A DNA stretch of 35,602 bases from Phenylobacterium sp. (GCA_017991675.1 JAGOQB010000020.1:1-35602); one strand, 5' to 3'. Shown: positions 8,089-18,337, counted from the stretch's first letter. A program made the numbers and translations. The notes: generated from the letters alone by a model not told the origin.

Positions 8089-9042
8089 TCAAGAATCGAT
8101 GGCGGACGCCTTGTCCAGCGTCGCCAAGTCCTCAGCGGTCAGCGTCAGCCGGGCCGAACCCATCAACTCGTCGAGCTGTTCGAGGCTGGTCGCCGAGGCG
8201 ATCGGGCCGGTCAGGCCCGGCTGGGCCATGACCCAGGCCAGGGCGACCTGCGCCTGCGAGGCCGTCCGGGCCGCAGAGACCTCGTCCAGAGCGGCCAGGA
8301 TGCGCATGCCGCGGGCGTCCATCATCCGCTTGACGCCCTGTCCGCGCGGACTCTTCGAGAGGTCGGCCTCGGTGCGGTACTTGCCGGTCAGGAAGCCTGA
8401 GGCGAGGCCGTAGTACGGGATCACCCCCACCTCGTTCTCGATGCAAACCTGCTGCAAACCGCTTTCGAAGCCCTGGCGGGCATAGAGGTTGTAGAGCGGC
8501 TGCTCGCTGTTGTAGCGCGCCAGGCCCTTGGCCTGGCTGATCTCGATGGCGGACTTCAGGCGCTCGGGCGTGAAGTTCGATGAGCCGATGGCGCGCACCT
8601 TGCCGGCCTTGACCAGCCGGTCGAAGGCCTCGGCGGTCTCCTCCTGCGGGGTGTCCGGGTCGTCGCGGTGCGACTGGTAGAGGTCGATGTAGTCGGTCTG
8701 CAGGCGCTTGAGCGAGGCCTCCACCGCCTCGACCATGTACTTGGCCGAGAGGCCCTTCATGCCCTCGCCCATCTCAGAGCCGAACTTGGTCGCCAGCACG
8801 ATCTTGTCGCGCTTGCCGCCCTGGGCCAGCCACTTGCCGATCACCGTTTCGGACGCCCCGCCGCCGGCCGGCGCCCAGCGCGAATAGACGTCGGCCGAGT
8901 CGACCATGTTGAAGCCGCCGGCCACGAAGGCGTCCAGCAGCTTGAACGAAGTGGCTTCGTCCGCCGTCCACCCGAACACATTGCCGCCGAGAACCAGCGG
9001 CGCGACCTTCAAATCGGACTTGCCCAACCTGCGCAGTTCCAT
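8089..9042 (-). CDS. Aldo/keto reductase
   Basis: This 317-residue NADPH-dependent oxidoreductase has the (beta/alpha)8 barrel of the AKR superfamily. The catalytic tetrad is visible as Asp48 and Tyr53 (MVDSADVYSRW), Lys86 (LATKFG) and His125 (YQSHRDD). The C-terminal cofactor site carries GPIASATSLEQLDELM. The closest group is the YajO/Tas-like enzymes that reduce aldehydes and methylglyoxal; the true substrate is unknown. GGGAGG sits 5 bases before the ATG. It is downstream of the GMC terminator and upstream of tetR, suggesting a small stress-response unit. An AT-rich stretch (9050-9080) just upstream may hold its own promoter. Confidence 0.92.
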   Translation of the reverse strand: MELRRLGKSDLKVAPLVLGGNVFGWTADEATSFKLLDAFVAGGFNMVDSADVYSRWAPAGGGASETVIGKWLAQGGKRDKIVLATKFGSEMGEGMKGLSAKYMVEAVEASLKRLQTDYIDLYQSHRDDPDTPQEETAEAFDRLVKAGKVRAIGSSNFTPERLKSAIEISQAKGLARYNSEQPLYNLYARQGFESGLQQVCIENEVGVIPYYGLASGFLTGKYRTEADLSKSPRGQGVKRMMDARGMRILAALDEVSAARTASQAQVALAWVMAQPGLTGPIASATSLEQLDELMGSARLTLTAEDLATLDKASAIDS

Positions 9043-9077
9043 CGTCGCCTCCCATGAAAATTATTGAAAATATAAAG

Positions 9078-9106
9078 AAAAAGGCCCTCCCCGGTCGGGG
9101 AGGGCC
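9078..9106 (-). terminator. Intrinsic terminator after GMC oxidoreductase gene
   Basis: A perfect 10-bp inverted repeat (GGCCCTCCCC, 4-base loop, GGGGAGGGCC; 9083-9106) is followed on the minus strand by five T residues. It starts 12 bp after the stop codon of the GMC gene and separates it from the aldo/keto reductase gene. Confidence 0.85.
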
Positions 9107-9117
9107 AAATGATAGCT

Positions 9118-10776
9118 CTAAGCGGCCTTCTGGTCGTCCTCGTAGACCGGCGCGTCCTCCGCCGGCAGCGCGGCCCGCCCGCGGATAATGTCCGAGATCT
9201 TTTCGGCGATCATGATGGTCGGGGCGTTGGTGTTGCCGCCGACCAGGGTGGGCATGACCGAGGCGTCGACCACACGCAGCCCCTCGATCCCGCGCACCTT
9301 CAGCTCGCCGTCGACGACCGCCATCTCGTCGCCGTCCGCGCCCATCTTGCAGGTGCCGACCGGGTGATAGATCGTCTCGGCGTGCTTGCGGATCCAGGCG
9401 TCGATCTGCTCGTCGGTCTCGACGTCCTTGCCCGGGAACAGCTCCTGGGTGCGGTAGGGATCCAGCGCCGACTGGGCGGCCACCTTGCGCATCATGCGCA
9501 CGCCCTCGCGCAGGGCCCGGCGGTCTTCCTCGGTGGCCAGATAGTTCGCGAAGATCGCCGGATCGTCCGACGGATTGGCCGAGCGCAGGCCGACGCGACC
9601 GCGGCTCTCGGGCCGCAGCTGGCAGATGTGGAAGGTGAAGCCGTCCTTGGGCACCGCGACCTTGCCGTGCTCCTGCATGATCGCCGCGACGGTGTGGACC
9701 TGCAGGTCGGGACGGTCGAGGTCGGGCCGCGACTTCAGGAAGGCGCCCGATTCCAGGAACTGCTGGCGGCCCAGGCCCTTGCCGAAGAACATGTAATTCA
9801 TGCCGATCGCCAGGGTCTTGACCAGGCCCTTGCGCAGCGAGTGGGCGGTGATCGGCTGCGGGCACTCCCAGGACATGCAGACGTCCAGGTGATCCTGGAG
9901 GTTCGCGCCGACGCCCTTCAGCGCCTTGACCACCGGGATGCCGAACTTGCCGAGTTCCTCGGGGTCGCCGATCCCCGACAGTTGCAGGATCTGCGGCGAC
10001 TGCACGGCGCCGGCCGAAAGCAGCACTTCCTTGTCGGCGTGAACGACCCGCTTTTCACCGCTCTTGGCGTCGATGTACTCCACGCCCGTGGCGCGGCCGT
10101 TCTCGATGACGATCTTGCTGGTCCGTGCGCCGGTGATGCAGGTCAGGTTGGACCGCGACAGGGCCGGATGCAGATAGCCGCGGGCGGCGCTCCAGCGCTG
10201 GCCGTCATGGATGGTCAGCTGGTACGGGCCCCAGCCCTCCTGCTGGAAGCCGTTGAAATCGCTGGTGACCTTGAAGCCCGCCTGGCGGCCGGCCTCGACC
10301 GTGGCCGAGAAGATCGGGTTCGGGGTCGAAGCCTTGGAGACCTTCAGCGGGCCATCGCCGCCATGCCAGGCGTCGCCGCCGCCCTCGAGGCTCTCCGAGC
10401 GCTTGAAGTAGGGCAGAACGTCCCGATACGACCAGCCCTGCAGGCCCATCTGCCGCCACTGGTCGTAGTCGCGGGCGTGGCCGCGAATGTAGATCATGCC
10501 GTTGATCGACGAGGAGCCGCCCCAGCCCTTGCCGCGCGGCCACCAGAGCTTGCGGTCCTCCAGGTTCGGCTCGGCCTCGGTCCAGAAACCCCAGTTGTAG
10601 GTCCCCGGCTTGCCGATCAGCGCGCCGACGCCGGCCGGCATCTTCACCAGAATCGAGCTGTCCTTGCCGCCCGCTTCCAGCAGCAGCACCTTGACCTGCG
10701 GATCCTCCGTCAACCGATTGGCGAGCACGCATCCTGCGGACCCCGCGCCAATGATGACGTAGTCGAAGCGATCCAT
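9118..10776 (-). CDS. GMC family FAD-dependent oxidoreductase (alcohol/choline dehydrogenase-like)
   Basis: This 552-residue flavoprotein belongs to the glucose-methanol-choline oxidoreductases. The N-terminal FAD motif GAGSAG is at residues 10-15, followed by LLLEAGG, and GGSSSINGMIYIRGH is the GMC signature. The C-terminal active-site part has YHPVGTCKMG and GGNTNAPTIMIAEK; His and Asn there form the catalytic pair. It resembles alcohol dehydrogenases of the AlkJ/BetA type, which oxidise primary alcohols to aldehydes and pass electrons to the membrane. The specific alcohol cannot be told. AGGGACGG precedes the ATG. The neighbouring aldo/keto reductase could act on the aldehyde, which is inference. 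Confidence 0.92.
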   Translation of the reverse strand: MDRFDYVIIGAGSAGCVLANRLTEDPQVKVLLLEAGGKDSSILVKMPAGVGALIGKPGTYNWGFWTEAEPNLEDRKLWWPRGKGWGGSSSINGMIYIRGHARDYDQWRQMGLQGWSYRDVLPYFKRSESLEGGGDAWHGGDGPLKVSKASTPNPIFSATVEAGRQAGFKVTSDFNGFQQEGWGPYQLTIHDGQRWSAARGYLHPALSRSNLTCITGARTSKIVIENGRATGVEYIDAKSGEKRVVHADKEVLLSAGAVQSPQILQLSGIGDPEELGKFGIPVVKALKGVGANLQDHLDVCMSWECPQPITAHSLRKGLVKTLAIGMNYMFFGKGLGRQQFLESGAFLKSRPDLDRPDLQVHTVAAIMQEHGKVAVPKDGFTFHICQLRPESRGRVGLRSANPSDDPAIFANYLATEEDRRALREGVRMMRKVAAQSALDPYRTQELFPGKDVETDEQIDAWIRKHAETIYHPVGTCKMGADGDEMAVVDGELKVRGIEGLRVVDASVMPTLVGGNTNAPTIMIAEKISDIIRGRAALPAEDAPVYEDDQKAA

Positions 10777-10987
10777 TTGTTCCGTCCCTAAACACTGTTA
10801 AGTTAGCCGCACACTGGCCGAACCCCGGGCGCGAAACAAGTGCTGCAGAACCTTGTTTTTGGGCGCCCCAGCGGCAGGTTTCGCCCGCCCCCTGTCAGGA
10901 ATCGGCCGGACGGCGAGACGCCTTGAGCGCAAATGAGTTTCATGCGCCAATGGACTTAGGCGGCAATCCGGTCCTAACGACAGTCCC

Positions 10988-12688
10988 ATGAGCGCCCAGC
11001 AGAAGGCCTCGGCCGGAGGTGGAGACCGCCTCCTTCGAGGCCTGAATCATCAGGTGACCGCCGGCCTGACCGTCGGCGCGATCGTCTTTCTCGCGGCGAT
11101 CGCGGGCATCCTGCTGCGCCCCAGCGGACACCTCAGCACATTCTGGGCGGCCAACGCCGTGCTGCTCGGCCTGCTGGTGCGCCGCCCTGACCTCGCGACC
11201 CCGGCCGGCTGGCTGGCGGCGGCCGCCAGCCTGATCGCCGCGGACGCGCTCACCGGCAGCGGCTGGGCGCGTACGCTGCTGCTGACCGCGGGCAATCTGG
11301 CCGGCGTGCTGACCGGCTACCTGCTGTTCAAGCGACTCTCGCCCGAGGACCGGCTGCTGCAGCGGCCGGCCTCCCTGCTCTCCGTCACCCTGATCGCCCT
11401 CGCCGCCTCGGCGGCGACCAGCGTGCTGGGGGCGGCGGTCAACGCCCTGCTCTTCCACCGCGACCCGATCAGCGGCTTCTTCATCTGGCTGGCGACCGAA
11501 CTGGCCAACTACATCGTCGTGCTGCCGGTGGCGCTGACCTTCCCGCGCCCGTCGGACCTGAAGTGCTGGCTGGCGCGCACCTTCACGACCCGCCCGCAGC
11601 TGCGCACGGCCGCGCCGCTGGTTCTCTACCTGATCAGCCTGGCGATGGTGCCCTCGGTGGGCGGCCCCGGGGCCCTGGCGTTCCCGGTCCCGACCCTGCT
11701 CTGGTGCGCCCTCACCTACAGCCTGGCGGCCACGACCTTGCTGACGCTGTCGTTCGCGGTGTGGAGCCTGCTGTTCCTGTCGACCGCGTCGGCCTCGATG
11801 GGCTTCGTCTCGGTGATGGGTTTCGACCTGATGTCGCTGCGCCTGGGGGTGATGCTGGTGGCGCTGGCCCCGATCACGGTCGCCGGCGTCATGGCCAGCC
11901 GCAACGCCCTGCTGCGCGAGGCCGAACTCGCCCGCCGCGCCGCCGAGGAGGCGATGAGCGCCCGCACGCTGCTGCTGGCGACCATGACCCACGAACTGCG
12001 CTCGCCGCTGACCGCGGTGGTCGGCTTCTCCGGCATGATGGCCCGCCAGGCCTACGGGCCGGTGGGTCATCCGAAGTATCTCGACTACGCCCAGTCGATC
12101 GAGATCGCCGGTTCGCACCTCAGCGACCTGGTCACCGACCTGCTCGACACCGCCAAGATCGAGGCCGGGCAGATCGAACTGTCGCCGGCGCCGGCCTCCA
12201 GCCGGGAGATCGTCGAGCAGGCGTTGCGGCTGGTCCGGGGACTGTCGATCGACGCCGGAGTTACGGTGGTGATGGAGCCCGGCGACTGGCCGGAGGTCCT
12301 TGCCGACCACCGGGCCGTAAAGCAGATCCTGATCAACCTGCTGGCCAACGCCGTGAAGTTCTCGCCGCCGACCGGCCTGGTCGAAGTTTCGTCCGAGGTC
12401 AGGGACGAACGGCTGGTGATCTGCGTGCGCGACTTCGGCCAGGGCATCCGCGAGGAAGACCTGGCGGTGCTCGGCCGGCCCTATGTCCAGACGGGCGACC
12501 GGGTCACCCGCGCAGAAGGCTGGGGCCTGGGCCTGGCCCTGTCGCACGACCTCATCGAGCGGCACGGCGGCCGCCTGGAGCTGGACAGCAAGCTGGGCGC
12601 GGGCACCCGCGCGTGTTTCGACCTGCCGCTGGCTGAGGCCGAGACCGAGGCCGGACCGGAACCCAAGGCCGTCAGCTCGCCCCGCTAG
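10988..12688 (+). CDS. Membrane histidine kinase with MASE1 sensor domain
   Basis: This 566-residue sensor kinase begins with about eight hydrophobic segments (residues 25-305) of the MASE1 type, including [15 protein letters not shown] and [21 protein letters not shown] short coiled stretch (307-328) leads to the HisKA domain with phosphorylated His335 in [15 protein letters not shown]. The HATPase domain has an N box ([12 protein letters not shown], about 447-458), DFGQGI (about 482) and GWGLGLAL (about 512). No receiver domain follows and no response regulator gene is adjacent, so it is an orphan kinase. Its stop codon and that of minE lie in the same CTAG, so the two genes converge tightly. 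The signal is unknown. Confidence 0.92.
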   Translation: MSAQQKASAGGGDRLLRGLNHQVTAGLTVGAIVFLAAIAGILLRPSGHLSTFWAANAVLLGLLVRRPDLATPAGWLAAAASLIAADALTGSGWARTLLLTAGNLAGVLTGYLLFKRLSPEDRLLQRPASLLSVTLIALAASAATSVLGAAVNALLFHRDPISGFFIWLATELANYIVVLPVALTFPRPSDLKCWLARTFTTRPQLRTAAPLVLYLISLAMVPSVGGPGALAFPVPTLLWCALTYSLAATTLLTLSFAVWSLLFLSTASASMGFVSVMGFDLMSLRLGVMLVALAPITVAGVMASRNALLREAELARRAAEEAMSARTLLLATMTHELRSPLTAVVGFSGMMARQAYGPVGHPKYLDYAQSIEIAGSHLSDLVTDLLDTAKIEAGQIELSPAPASSREIVEQALRLVRGLSIDAGVTVVMEPGDWPEVLADHRAVKQILINLLANAVKFSPPTGLVEVSSEVRDERLVICVRDFGQGIREEDLAVLGRPYVQTGDRVTRAEGWGLGLALSHDLIERHGGRLELDSKLGAGTRACFDLPLAEAETEAGPEPKAVSSPR

Positions 12689-12948
12689 TCCCGCGACAGC
12701 GCCGTTTCCGGCATCTCGATATCGATCTCCAGGGTCGAGACCTGATCGCCGCGATCGAGCTTGACCACCACGCGGTCGCGGTCGATCGGGATGTGCTTGG
12801 CGATTACGGCCAGGATCTCCTGCTGCAGGATGGCCGCCAGGTCCTCGCCGCCGCCCAGCCCGCGCTCATGGGCGAGCAGCAGCTGCAGGCGGTCGCGCGC
12901 CACCGGCGCCGAGCGGCGCCCCTTGCCGAAGAAATTCAGGAGGCTCAT
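12685..12948 (-). CDS. minE: Cell division topological specificity factor MinE
   Basis: This 87-residue protein has normal MinE length. The N-terminal amphipathic membrane-binding piece [12 protein letters not shown] is followed by [14 protein letters not shown], which contacts and stimulates MinD ATPase. The C-terminal dimerisation part has [24 protein letters not shown]. MinE drives the pole-to-pole oscillation of MinCD so that Z-ring inhibition is lowest at midcell. Its start overlaps the minD stop by 4 bp (ATGA), showing translational coupling. Its 3' end overlaps the convergent kinase gene by 4 bp. Confidence 0.95.
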   Translation of the reverse strand: MSLLNFFGKGRRSAPVARDRLQLLLAHERGLGGGEDLAAILQQEILAVIAKHIPIDRDRVVVKLDRGDQVSTLEIDIEMPETALSRD

Positions 12949-13763
12949 GCGACCGCCTTGCGGCCGAACAGCCGGCTCATGAAGCTCTGACGTTCCTTGG
13001 GCACGCTGACGGCGATATTGTCGCCCATCAGCCGCCGCGCGGCCTCGCTATAGGCCTGGGCGGCCGGCGACACCGGGTTGTGCAAGGTCACCGGACAGCC
13101 GACGTTGGAGGCGCTGAGCACGTCCGGACTTTCCGAGACGATGCCCAGCAGCGGGATCGCCAGGATCTCCAGCACGTCCTCGACGCTCATCATCTCGCCC
13201 TTGGCCGCGCGGGCCGGGTCGTAGCGCGTCAGCAGCAGCTGCTTTTCCATCCGCTCGCCGCTCTCGGCACGGTGGGTCTTGGAATCCAGCAGGCCGATGA
13301 TGCGGTCGGAGTCGCGCACGGACGAGACCTCCGGATTGGTGACCACCACAGCCAGGTCGGCGAACCGCATGGCCAGGGTCGCGCCCTTCTCGATTCCCGC
13401 CGGGCTGTCGCAGATCACCCAGTCGAACTGTTCGCGCAGGTCTTCGATGACCCGCCCGACTCCGTCCTCGGTCAGGGCGTCCTTGTCACGGGTCTGCGAG
13501 GCCGGAAGCAGGCTGAGCGTCTCGACGCGTTTGTCGCGGATCAGGGCCTGGGCGAGCTTGGCGTCGCCCTGGACGACGTTGACGAGGTCGAACACCACCC
13601 GCCGCTCGGCCCCCATGACCAGATCGAGGTTACGCAGGCCGACGTCGAAATCGACCACCACCACCTTCTGGCCCGCCTGGGCGAGCGCCGCGCCCAGCGA
13701 CGCCGAGGACGTGGTCTTGCCCACGCCCCCCTTGCCCGACGTGACGACGACTACCTTGGACAT
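12945..13763 (-). CDS. minD: Septum site-determining ATPase MinD
   Basis: This 272-residue ParA/MinD family ATPase carries the deviant Walker A motif GKGGVGKTT at residues 10-18, switch I/II elements [13 protein letters not shown] and ICDSPAGIE, and a C-terminal amphipathic membrane-targeting helix [13 protein letters not shown]-bound dimers bind the inner membrane and recruit MinC or MinE. It follows minC by 42 bp, with AAGGAACGG before its ATG, and is coupled to minE by a 4-bp overlap. Full length and all motifs are intact. Confidence 0.96.
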   Translation of the reverse strand: MSKVVVVTSGKGGVGKTTSSASLGAALAQAGQKVVVVDFDVGLRNLDLVMGAERRVVFDLVNVVQGDAKLAQALIRDKRVETLSLLPASQTRDKDALTEDGVGRVIEDLREQFDWVICDSPAGIEKGATLAMRFADLAVVVTNPEVSSVRDSDRIIGLLDSKTHRAESGERMEKQLLLTRYDPARAAKGEMMSVEDVLEILAIPLLGIVSESPDVLSASNVGCPVTLHNPVSPAAQAYSEAARRLMGDNIAVSVPKERQSFMSRLFGRKAVA

Positions 13764-13805
13764 GTCTCACCGTTCCTTCCCCTCGCCCCACGACGAGCAA
13801 CGCAA

Positions 13806-14537
13806 CTAGCCGAGCGCCGAGAGGCGCAGGGCCCCGCGATCGCAGCGGATCTGAACGGCGTGGCCATGGAGGTCGGGCCCCCAGTGCTCGGCCGTCCGAT
13901 ACAGATGATCGACGCCGACCAGCTCGGCCTCGAGCCGGCGGCAAAAGATGCGGGCCTCGGCGCCCGTCCGCAGGCCGGCGATCGCCCGGCCGCGCAGCGC
14001 GCCGTAGACGTGGATCGAGCCGCCGGCGAGCACCTCGGCCCCCGAGGCGACCGCGCCGACGATGGTCACGTCGCCCTCCTCGAAGATCACCGACTGGCCC
14101 GAGCGCACCGGCCGGTCGATCAACAGCGACGGGGAAACCGGCGACGCGACTGGGGCCTCGGCGGCCTCCGGCGCGACCGCGGCGGCCACGTCGCTGCGGG
14201 CCTTGCGCGCGACGTTGCCGTGTAGATTGGTCGGCAGGTGCGCCCATGGCGTACCGTTGAGCCCGGCCGGGCGCAGCCCCTCCACGCCGATCAGCTTGAG
14301 GCCGCGGGCGCTGATCCCGTCGAGCGCGACCAGCACCGCTTCGGGCCCGACGCTCTCCAGGGCCGGGCCAAGGTCGACGACGATCGGGCGGTTGTCGAAC
14401 AACCCGGCCGAGGCGTGCAGTTGCTGGTCCAGCGCTGCGAACCACTGCGCGAACGGCGCTTCCGGCGCCAGGATCAGGGCCATGATGCTGCGCCCGCGCA
14501 CCCGGATCTTGGGCAGATCGAAAGTCTCGGTGGTCAC
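13806..14537 (-). CDS. minC: Septum site-determining protein MinC
   Basis: This 243-residue FtsZ inhibitor has the N-terminal FtsZ-binding domain (about 1-100, starting TTETFDLPKIRVRGRSIMALIL) and the C-terminal beta-helical domain (about 140-243) with SVIFEEGDVTIVGAVASGAEVLAGGSIHVYGALRGRAIAG, the classic MinC_C repeat. It is followed by FCRRLEAELVGVDH. The GTG start at 14537 is chosen because homology begins there; the frame stays open further upstream but with unrelated sequence. No Shine-Dalgarno precedes it. Instead a short upstream ORF ends in a GTGA overlap with this start, suggesting coupled translation. It is the first gene of minC-minD-minE. Confidence 0.93.
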   Translation of the reverse strand: MTTETFDLPKIRVRGRSIMALILAPEAPFAQWFAALDQQLHASAGLFDNRPIVVDLGPALESVGPEAVLVALDGISARGLKLIGVEGLRPAGLNGTPWAHLPTNLHGNVARKARSDVAAAVAPEAAEAPVASPVSPSLLIDRPVRSGQSVIFEEGDVTIVGAVASGAEVLAGGSIHVYGALRGRAIAGLRTGAEARIFCRRLEAELVGVDHLYRTAEHWGPDLHGHAVQIRCDRGALRLSALG

Positions 14538-14584
14538 GGCGCGCGCCCTGCCACACAGGGCGAATTGTCGATTTGCGCAGCCAT
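14534..14584 (-). CDS. 16-residue upstream ORF overlapping the minC start
   Basis: The reading frame encodes MAAQIDNSPCVAGRAP and ends in TGA that overlaps the GTG start of minC by 3 bases within the string GTGA. GGAGG lies 4 bases before its ATG, whereas minC itself has no ribosome site. The arrangement fits a leader ORF that brings ribosomes to the minC start by termination-reinitiation. The peptide itself may have no function. Without comparison to related genomes it remains a prediction. Confidence 0.45.
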   Translation of the reverse strand: MAAQIDNSPCVAGRAP

Positions 14585-14602
14585 GACGCCTCCGTCCGGA
14601 TT

Positions 14603-14652
14603 GGGGGACAGGGGTCCCCCTCCGGGCGCTCCCTGGCGTCGTAGGTTCTAGA
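14603..14652 (-). promoter_or_regulatory. Candidate minC promoter -10 and leader hairpin
   Basis: On the minus strand TCTAGAAC (14645-14652) matches the Caulobacter-type -10 consensus GCTANAWC at seven of eight positions; no good -35 box is seen. About 25 bp downstream is a perfect 7-bp hairpin (GGGGGAC, 4-base loop, GTCCCCC; 14603-14620) without a T-tract. The hairpin ends about 10 bases before the ribosome site of the leader ORF, so it could affect translation of the minC mRNA. Confidence 0.35.
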
Positions 14653-14711
14653 TTCGTGGGGCTTTCTTGCGGCCTGATCCCGCCGCAGTTTCGGCGCCAT
14701 GCGGCCAAGCT

Positions 14712-15176
14712 TCAACGCGCCGGACGGCGAAACTCCATGATCCAGTTGGTCTCCCAGGTCGCCCCGCCGTCATATGAGAAGGCCTGGCTCCAGCGCGGGG
14801 TTTCGGTATCGGTACCGCTCCAGTCGAACAGCACCTTCACCGGCTTGCCGTCATCGAAGTCGTCGCCGGCGAAGACGCCCCGGCCGTTCTCGAAGCGGCC
14901 ATAGACCGGCGGCTGCAGTTGTCCGTCCCTGGAATTGATCCAGTAGATGGCCCAGCGATCCTGGCCGGGGTCGTAGAGCCGCAGGGTCATGCCCCGGAAG
15001 CCCTTGGTCGGAAAGTCGCTCTCGTCGATCGAGACCGCGCCGTCCATCAGCAGCTGGGCGGTTTCGAAGGAGGCAAACACCTCCCAGTCGTCCGAGCCGA
15101 CGCCGCGGACCTTCAGCCGCCGGTTCGTCACGTCCCAGTCGCCGTGATTGAAGTCGAAGTCGTGAGCCGCGCTCAT
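14712..15176 (-). CDS. Calycin/DUF1579-like protein of unknown function
   Basis: This 154-residue protein is probably cytoplasmic, with no signal peptide. It starts with HDFDFNHGDWDVTNRRL, which resembles the opening of DUF1579-type and other lipocalin-like beta-barrel proteins that bind small hydrophobic ligands. Later parts have RLYDPGQDRWAIYWIN and a WSQAFSYDGGATWETNW ending, as in that group. AGGAGG is 8 bases before the ATG at 15176; a GTG one codon earlier is possible. It lies between the CoA-transferase and the min operon on the same strand with gaps on both sides. Function unknown. Confidence 0.7.
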   Translation of the reverse strand: MSAAHDFDFNHGDWDVTNRRLKVRGVGSDDWEVFASFETAQLLMDGAVSIDESDFPTKGFRGMTLRLYDPGQDRWAIYWINSRDGQLQPPVYGRFENGRGVFAGDDFDDGKPVKVLFDWSGTDTETPRWSQAFSYDGGATWETNWIMEFRRPAR

Positions 15177-15216
15177 CACCGGGTCCTCCTGTCAGGGATC
15201 GCCGATCTAGCGGGGG

Positions 15217-15242
15217 GCTGCTGACAGGGATCTGTCAGCAGC
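15217..15242. repeat. Perfect 11-bp inverted repeat between convergent-direction genes
   Basis: GCTGCTGACAG, a 4-base loop and CTGTCAGCAGC form a strong hairpin. It lies just after the CoA-transferase stop (15258) and before the calycin-like gene on the same strand. No T-tract follows on the minus strand, so it may be a stabilising 3' hairpin or a weak terminator. A partial copy of its core (TGTCAGGGATC) occurs 25 bp away at 15190-15200, which could instead indicate a protein-binding site. Confidence 0.45.
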
Positions 15243-15257
15243 GTGTCAGGACGCCGA

Positions 15258-16805
<1,548 letters not shown>

Positions 16806-16880
16806 TTACTCCCCCAGGCGGGGCAAGGTCGGCGAAATCTTGTCGCAGCGTAAGGCGCCAATGAGACGGTCAGTGCGGCC

Positions 16881-17663
16881 TCAGCGTCCCTTCCAGGCCG
16901 GGGCGCGTTTTTGGGCGAAGGCCAGCGGTCCTTCGACGAAGTCCTCGGACTTGAACAGCGCGCCCACCGCCGGATAGCGGTTCTGGCCCTTGATCGCCGC
17001 CTCCAGGGTCGGCTCGTCCAGGCCACGATAGACCGCCTCCTTCGAGGCGCGGATCGACATCGGCGACAGCTCGCAGATCTGGCCGGCCCAGCGGCGGGCG
17101 GCGGCCATCAGCTCGGCCGGGGGAACCACCTCGTTGACGAACCCCAGGGCCTGCCCCTCGGCGGCGCTGACCCGGCGGCCGGTGAGGATCATGCCCAGGG
17201 CCTGCTTCTGGCCGATCATCCGCGGCAGCCGGTGCAGGCCGCCGGCCAGCGCGGCCAGGCCGACCCGCGGCTCCGGCAGGGCGAAGGTCGCGGTGTCGGC
17301 CGCCACGATCAGGTCGCAGGCCAGCGCGATTTCGAACCCGCCGCCCATGGCCACGCCGTTGACCGCGGCGATCAGCGGCTTGGTCAGGTCGAAGCGCGAG
17401 GTCAGGCCGGCGAAGCCCGACGGCGGGGATTTCATCTCGCCGCCGGTGGCCTGGTGCTTCAGGTCGTTGCCGGCCGAGAACGCCCGCTCGCCCGCGCCGG
17501 TGACGATGCCGACCCACTGATCCGGGTCGGCGGCGAAGGCGTTGAAGGCGTCGTCGAGTTCGAAATGGGCCGGCGAATGCAGGGCGTTCATCACCTCCGG
17601 CCGGTTGAGCGTGAAGACGGTGATCGGACCCTCGCGGTCCACGCGGATGAACTCATAGGCCAT
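16881..17663 (-). CDS. Enoyl-CoA hydratase/isomerase (crotonase) family protein
   Basis: This 260-residue crotonase has both oxyanion-hole segments (ERAFSAGNDLK, residues 59-69, and NGVAMGGGFEIAL, 102-114). The two active-site acids of true hydratases are present: Glu111 in GGGFEIALACDL and Glu131 in LPEPRVGL. It therefore should hydrate or dehydrate an enoyl-CoA. The sequence also resembles the carnitinyl-CoA dehydratase (CaiD) group, so the substrate is open. The C-terminal helices end with FAQKRAPAWKGR, common in this group. It sits between gamma-carbonic anhydrase and CoA-transferase genes, all on one strand. Confidence 0.9.
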   Translation of the reverse strand: MAYEFIRVDREGPITVFTLNRPEVMNALHSPAHFELDDAFNAFAADPDQWVGIVTGAGERAFSAGNDLKHQATGGEMKSPPSGFAGLTSRFDLTKPLIAAVNGVAMGGGFEIALACDLIVAADTATFALPEPRVGLAALAGGLHRLPRMIGQKQALGMILTGRRVSAAEGQALGFVNEVVPPAELMAAARRWAGQICELSPMSIRASKEAVYRGLDEPTLEAAIKGQNRYPAVGALFKSEDFVEGPLAFAQKRAPAWKGR

Positions 17664-17731
17664 CGAGGATCCCTTCCCTTTGGTGTCTGCGGCGCCCAGG
17701 GTTCCGTGGGCGCCGCTACGTCGGTCAAGCG

Positions 17732-18262
17732 TCAGCCGACCGGGCGCAGGCCGGCGCGATAGCGCTTCCAGTTCTCGACATAGTGCATGGCCCCGCCGGC
17801 CAGGGCCTTGGCCTGGTCTTCGGAAATCTCGCGCACGACCTTGCCCGGCGCGCCCATGACCAGCGAATTGTCGGGGATCTCCTTGCCCTCGGTGATCAGG
17901 CAGTTGGCGCCGATCAGGCAGTTCTTCCCGATCTTGGCGCCGTTGAGCACGATCGAGCCGATGCCGATCAGCGAGCCGTCGCCGATGCTGCAGCCGTGCA
18001 GCATGACCTTGTGGCCCACGGTGACGTTGGCGCCGATGGTCAGCGGATAGCCGGTGTCGGTGTGCAGGACGCTGCCGTCCTGGACGTTCGAGTTCTCGCC
18101 GATGGTGATCGGGTCGTTGTCGCCGCGGATCGTCGCGCCGAACCAGACCGAAGCGTTCTTCTTGAGAATCACCCGGCCGATCACCGCGGCGTTCGGCGCG
18201 ATCCAGTATTCATCTTCTTTAGGCAGTTGCGGGGCGACTTCGCCCAAGTTGTAGACACTCAT
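17732..18262 (-). CDS. Gamma-carbonic anhydrase family protein
   Basis: This 176-residue left-handed beta-helix protein has hexapeptide repeats from about 22 to 145. The three zinc-binding histidines of gamma-class anhydrases are all there: His67 (VLHTDTG), His84 (VGHKV) and His89 (MLHGC), together with the Arg-Asp pair in ATIRGDND. It should form trimers with metal sites at subunit interfaces. Some members of this short class (YrdA/PaaY types) have weak or thioesterase activity, so true CO2 hydration is not certain. GGGG precedes the ATG. It starts divergently from the region before phoH. Confidence 0.9.
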   Translation of the reverse strand: MSVYNLGEVAPQLPKEDEYWIAPNAAVIGRVILKKNASVWFGATIRGDNDPITIGENSNVQDGSVLHTDTGYPLTIGANVTVGHKVMLHGCSIGDGSLIGIGSIVLNGAKIGKNCLIGANCLITEGKEIPDNSLVMGAPGKVVREISEDQAKALAGGAMHYVENWKRYRAGLRPVG

Positions 18263-18319
18263 CCGTACACCCCGTTTATTTAATCAAATGAGCCATTTAA
18301 GGATTCAGAAACCGCGTTA

Positions 18320-18337
18320 GCATCACTCTAGTGATGC
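18320..18337. promoter_or_regulatory. 18-bp palindrome flanked by GANTC sites
   Basis: GCATCACT-CT-AGTGATGC is a perfect 8+8 inverted repeat with a 2-bp centre, the geometry of a dimeric regulator site. GATTC, the recognition site of the cell-cycle methylase CcrM, occurs on both sides (18302-18306 and 18338-18342). The site lies between the gamma-carbonic anhydrase gene and the structured RNA before phoH. No regulator is assigned. Confidence 0.45.
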
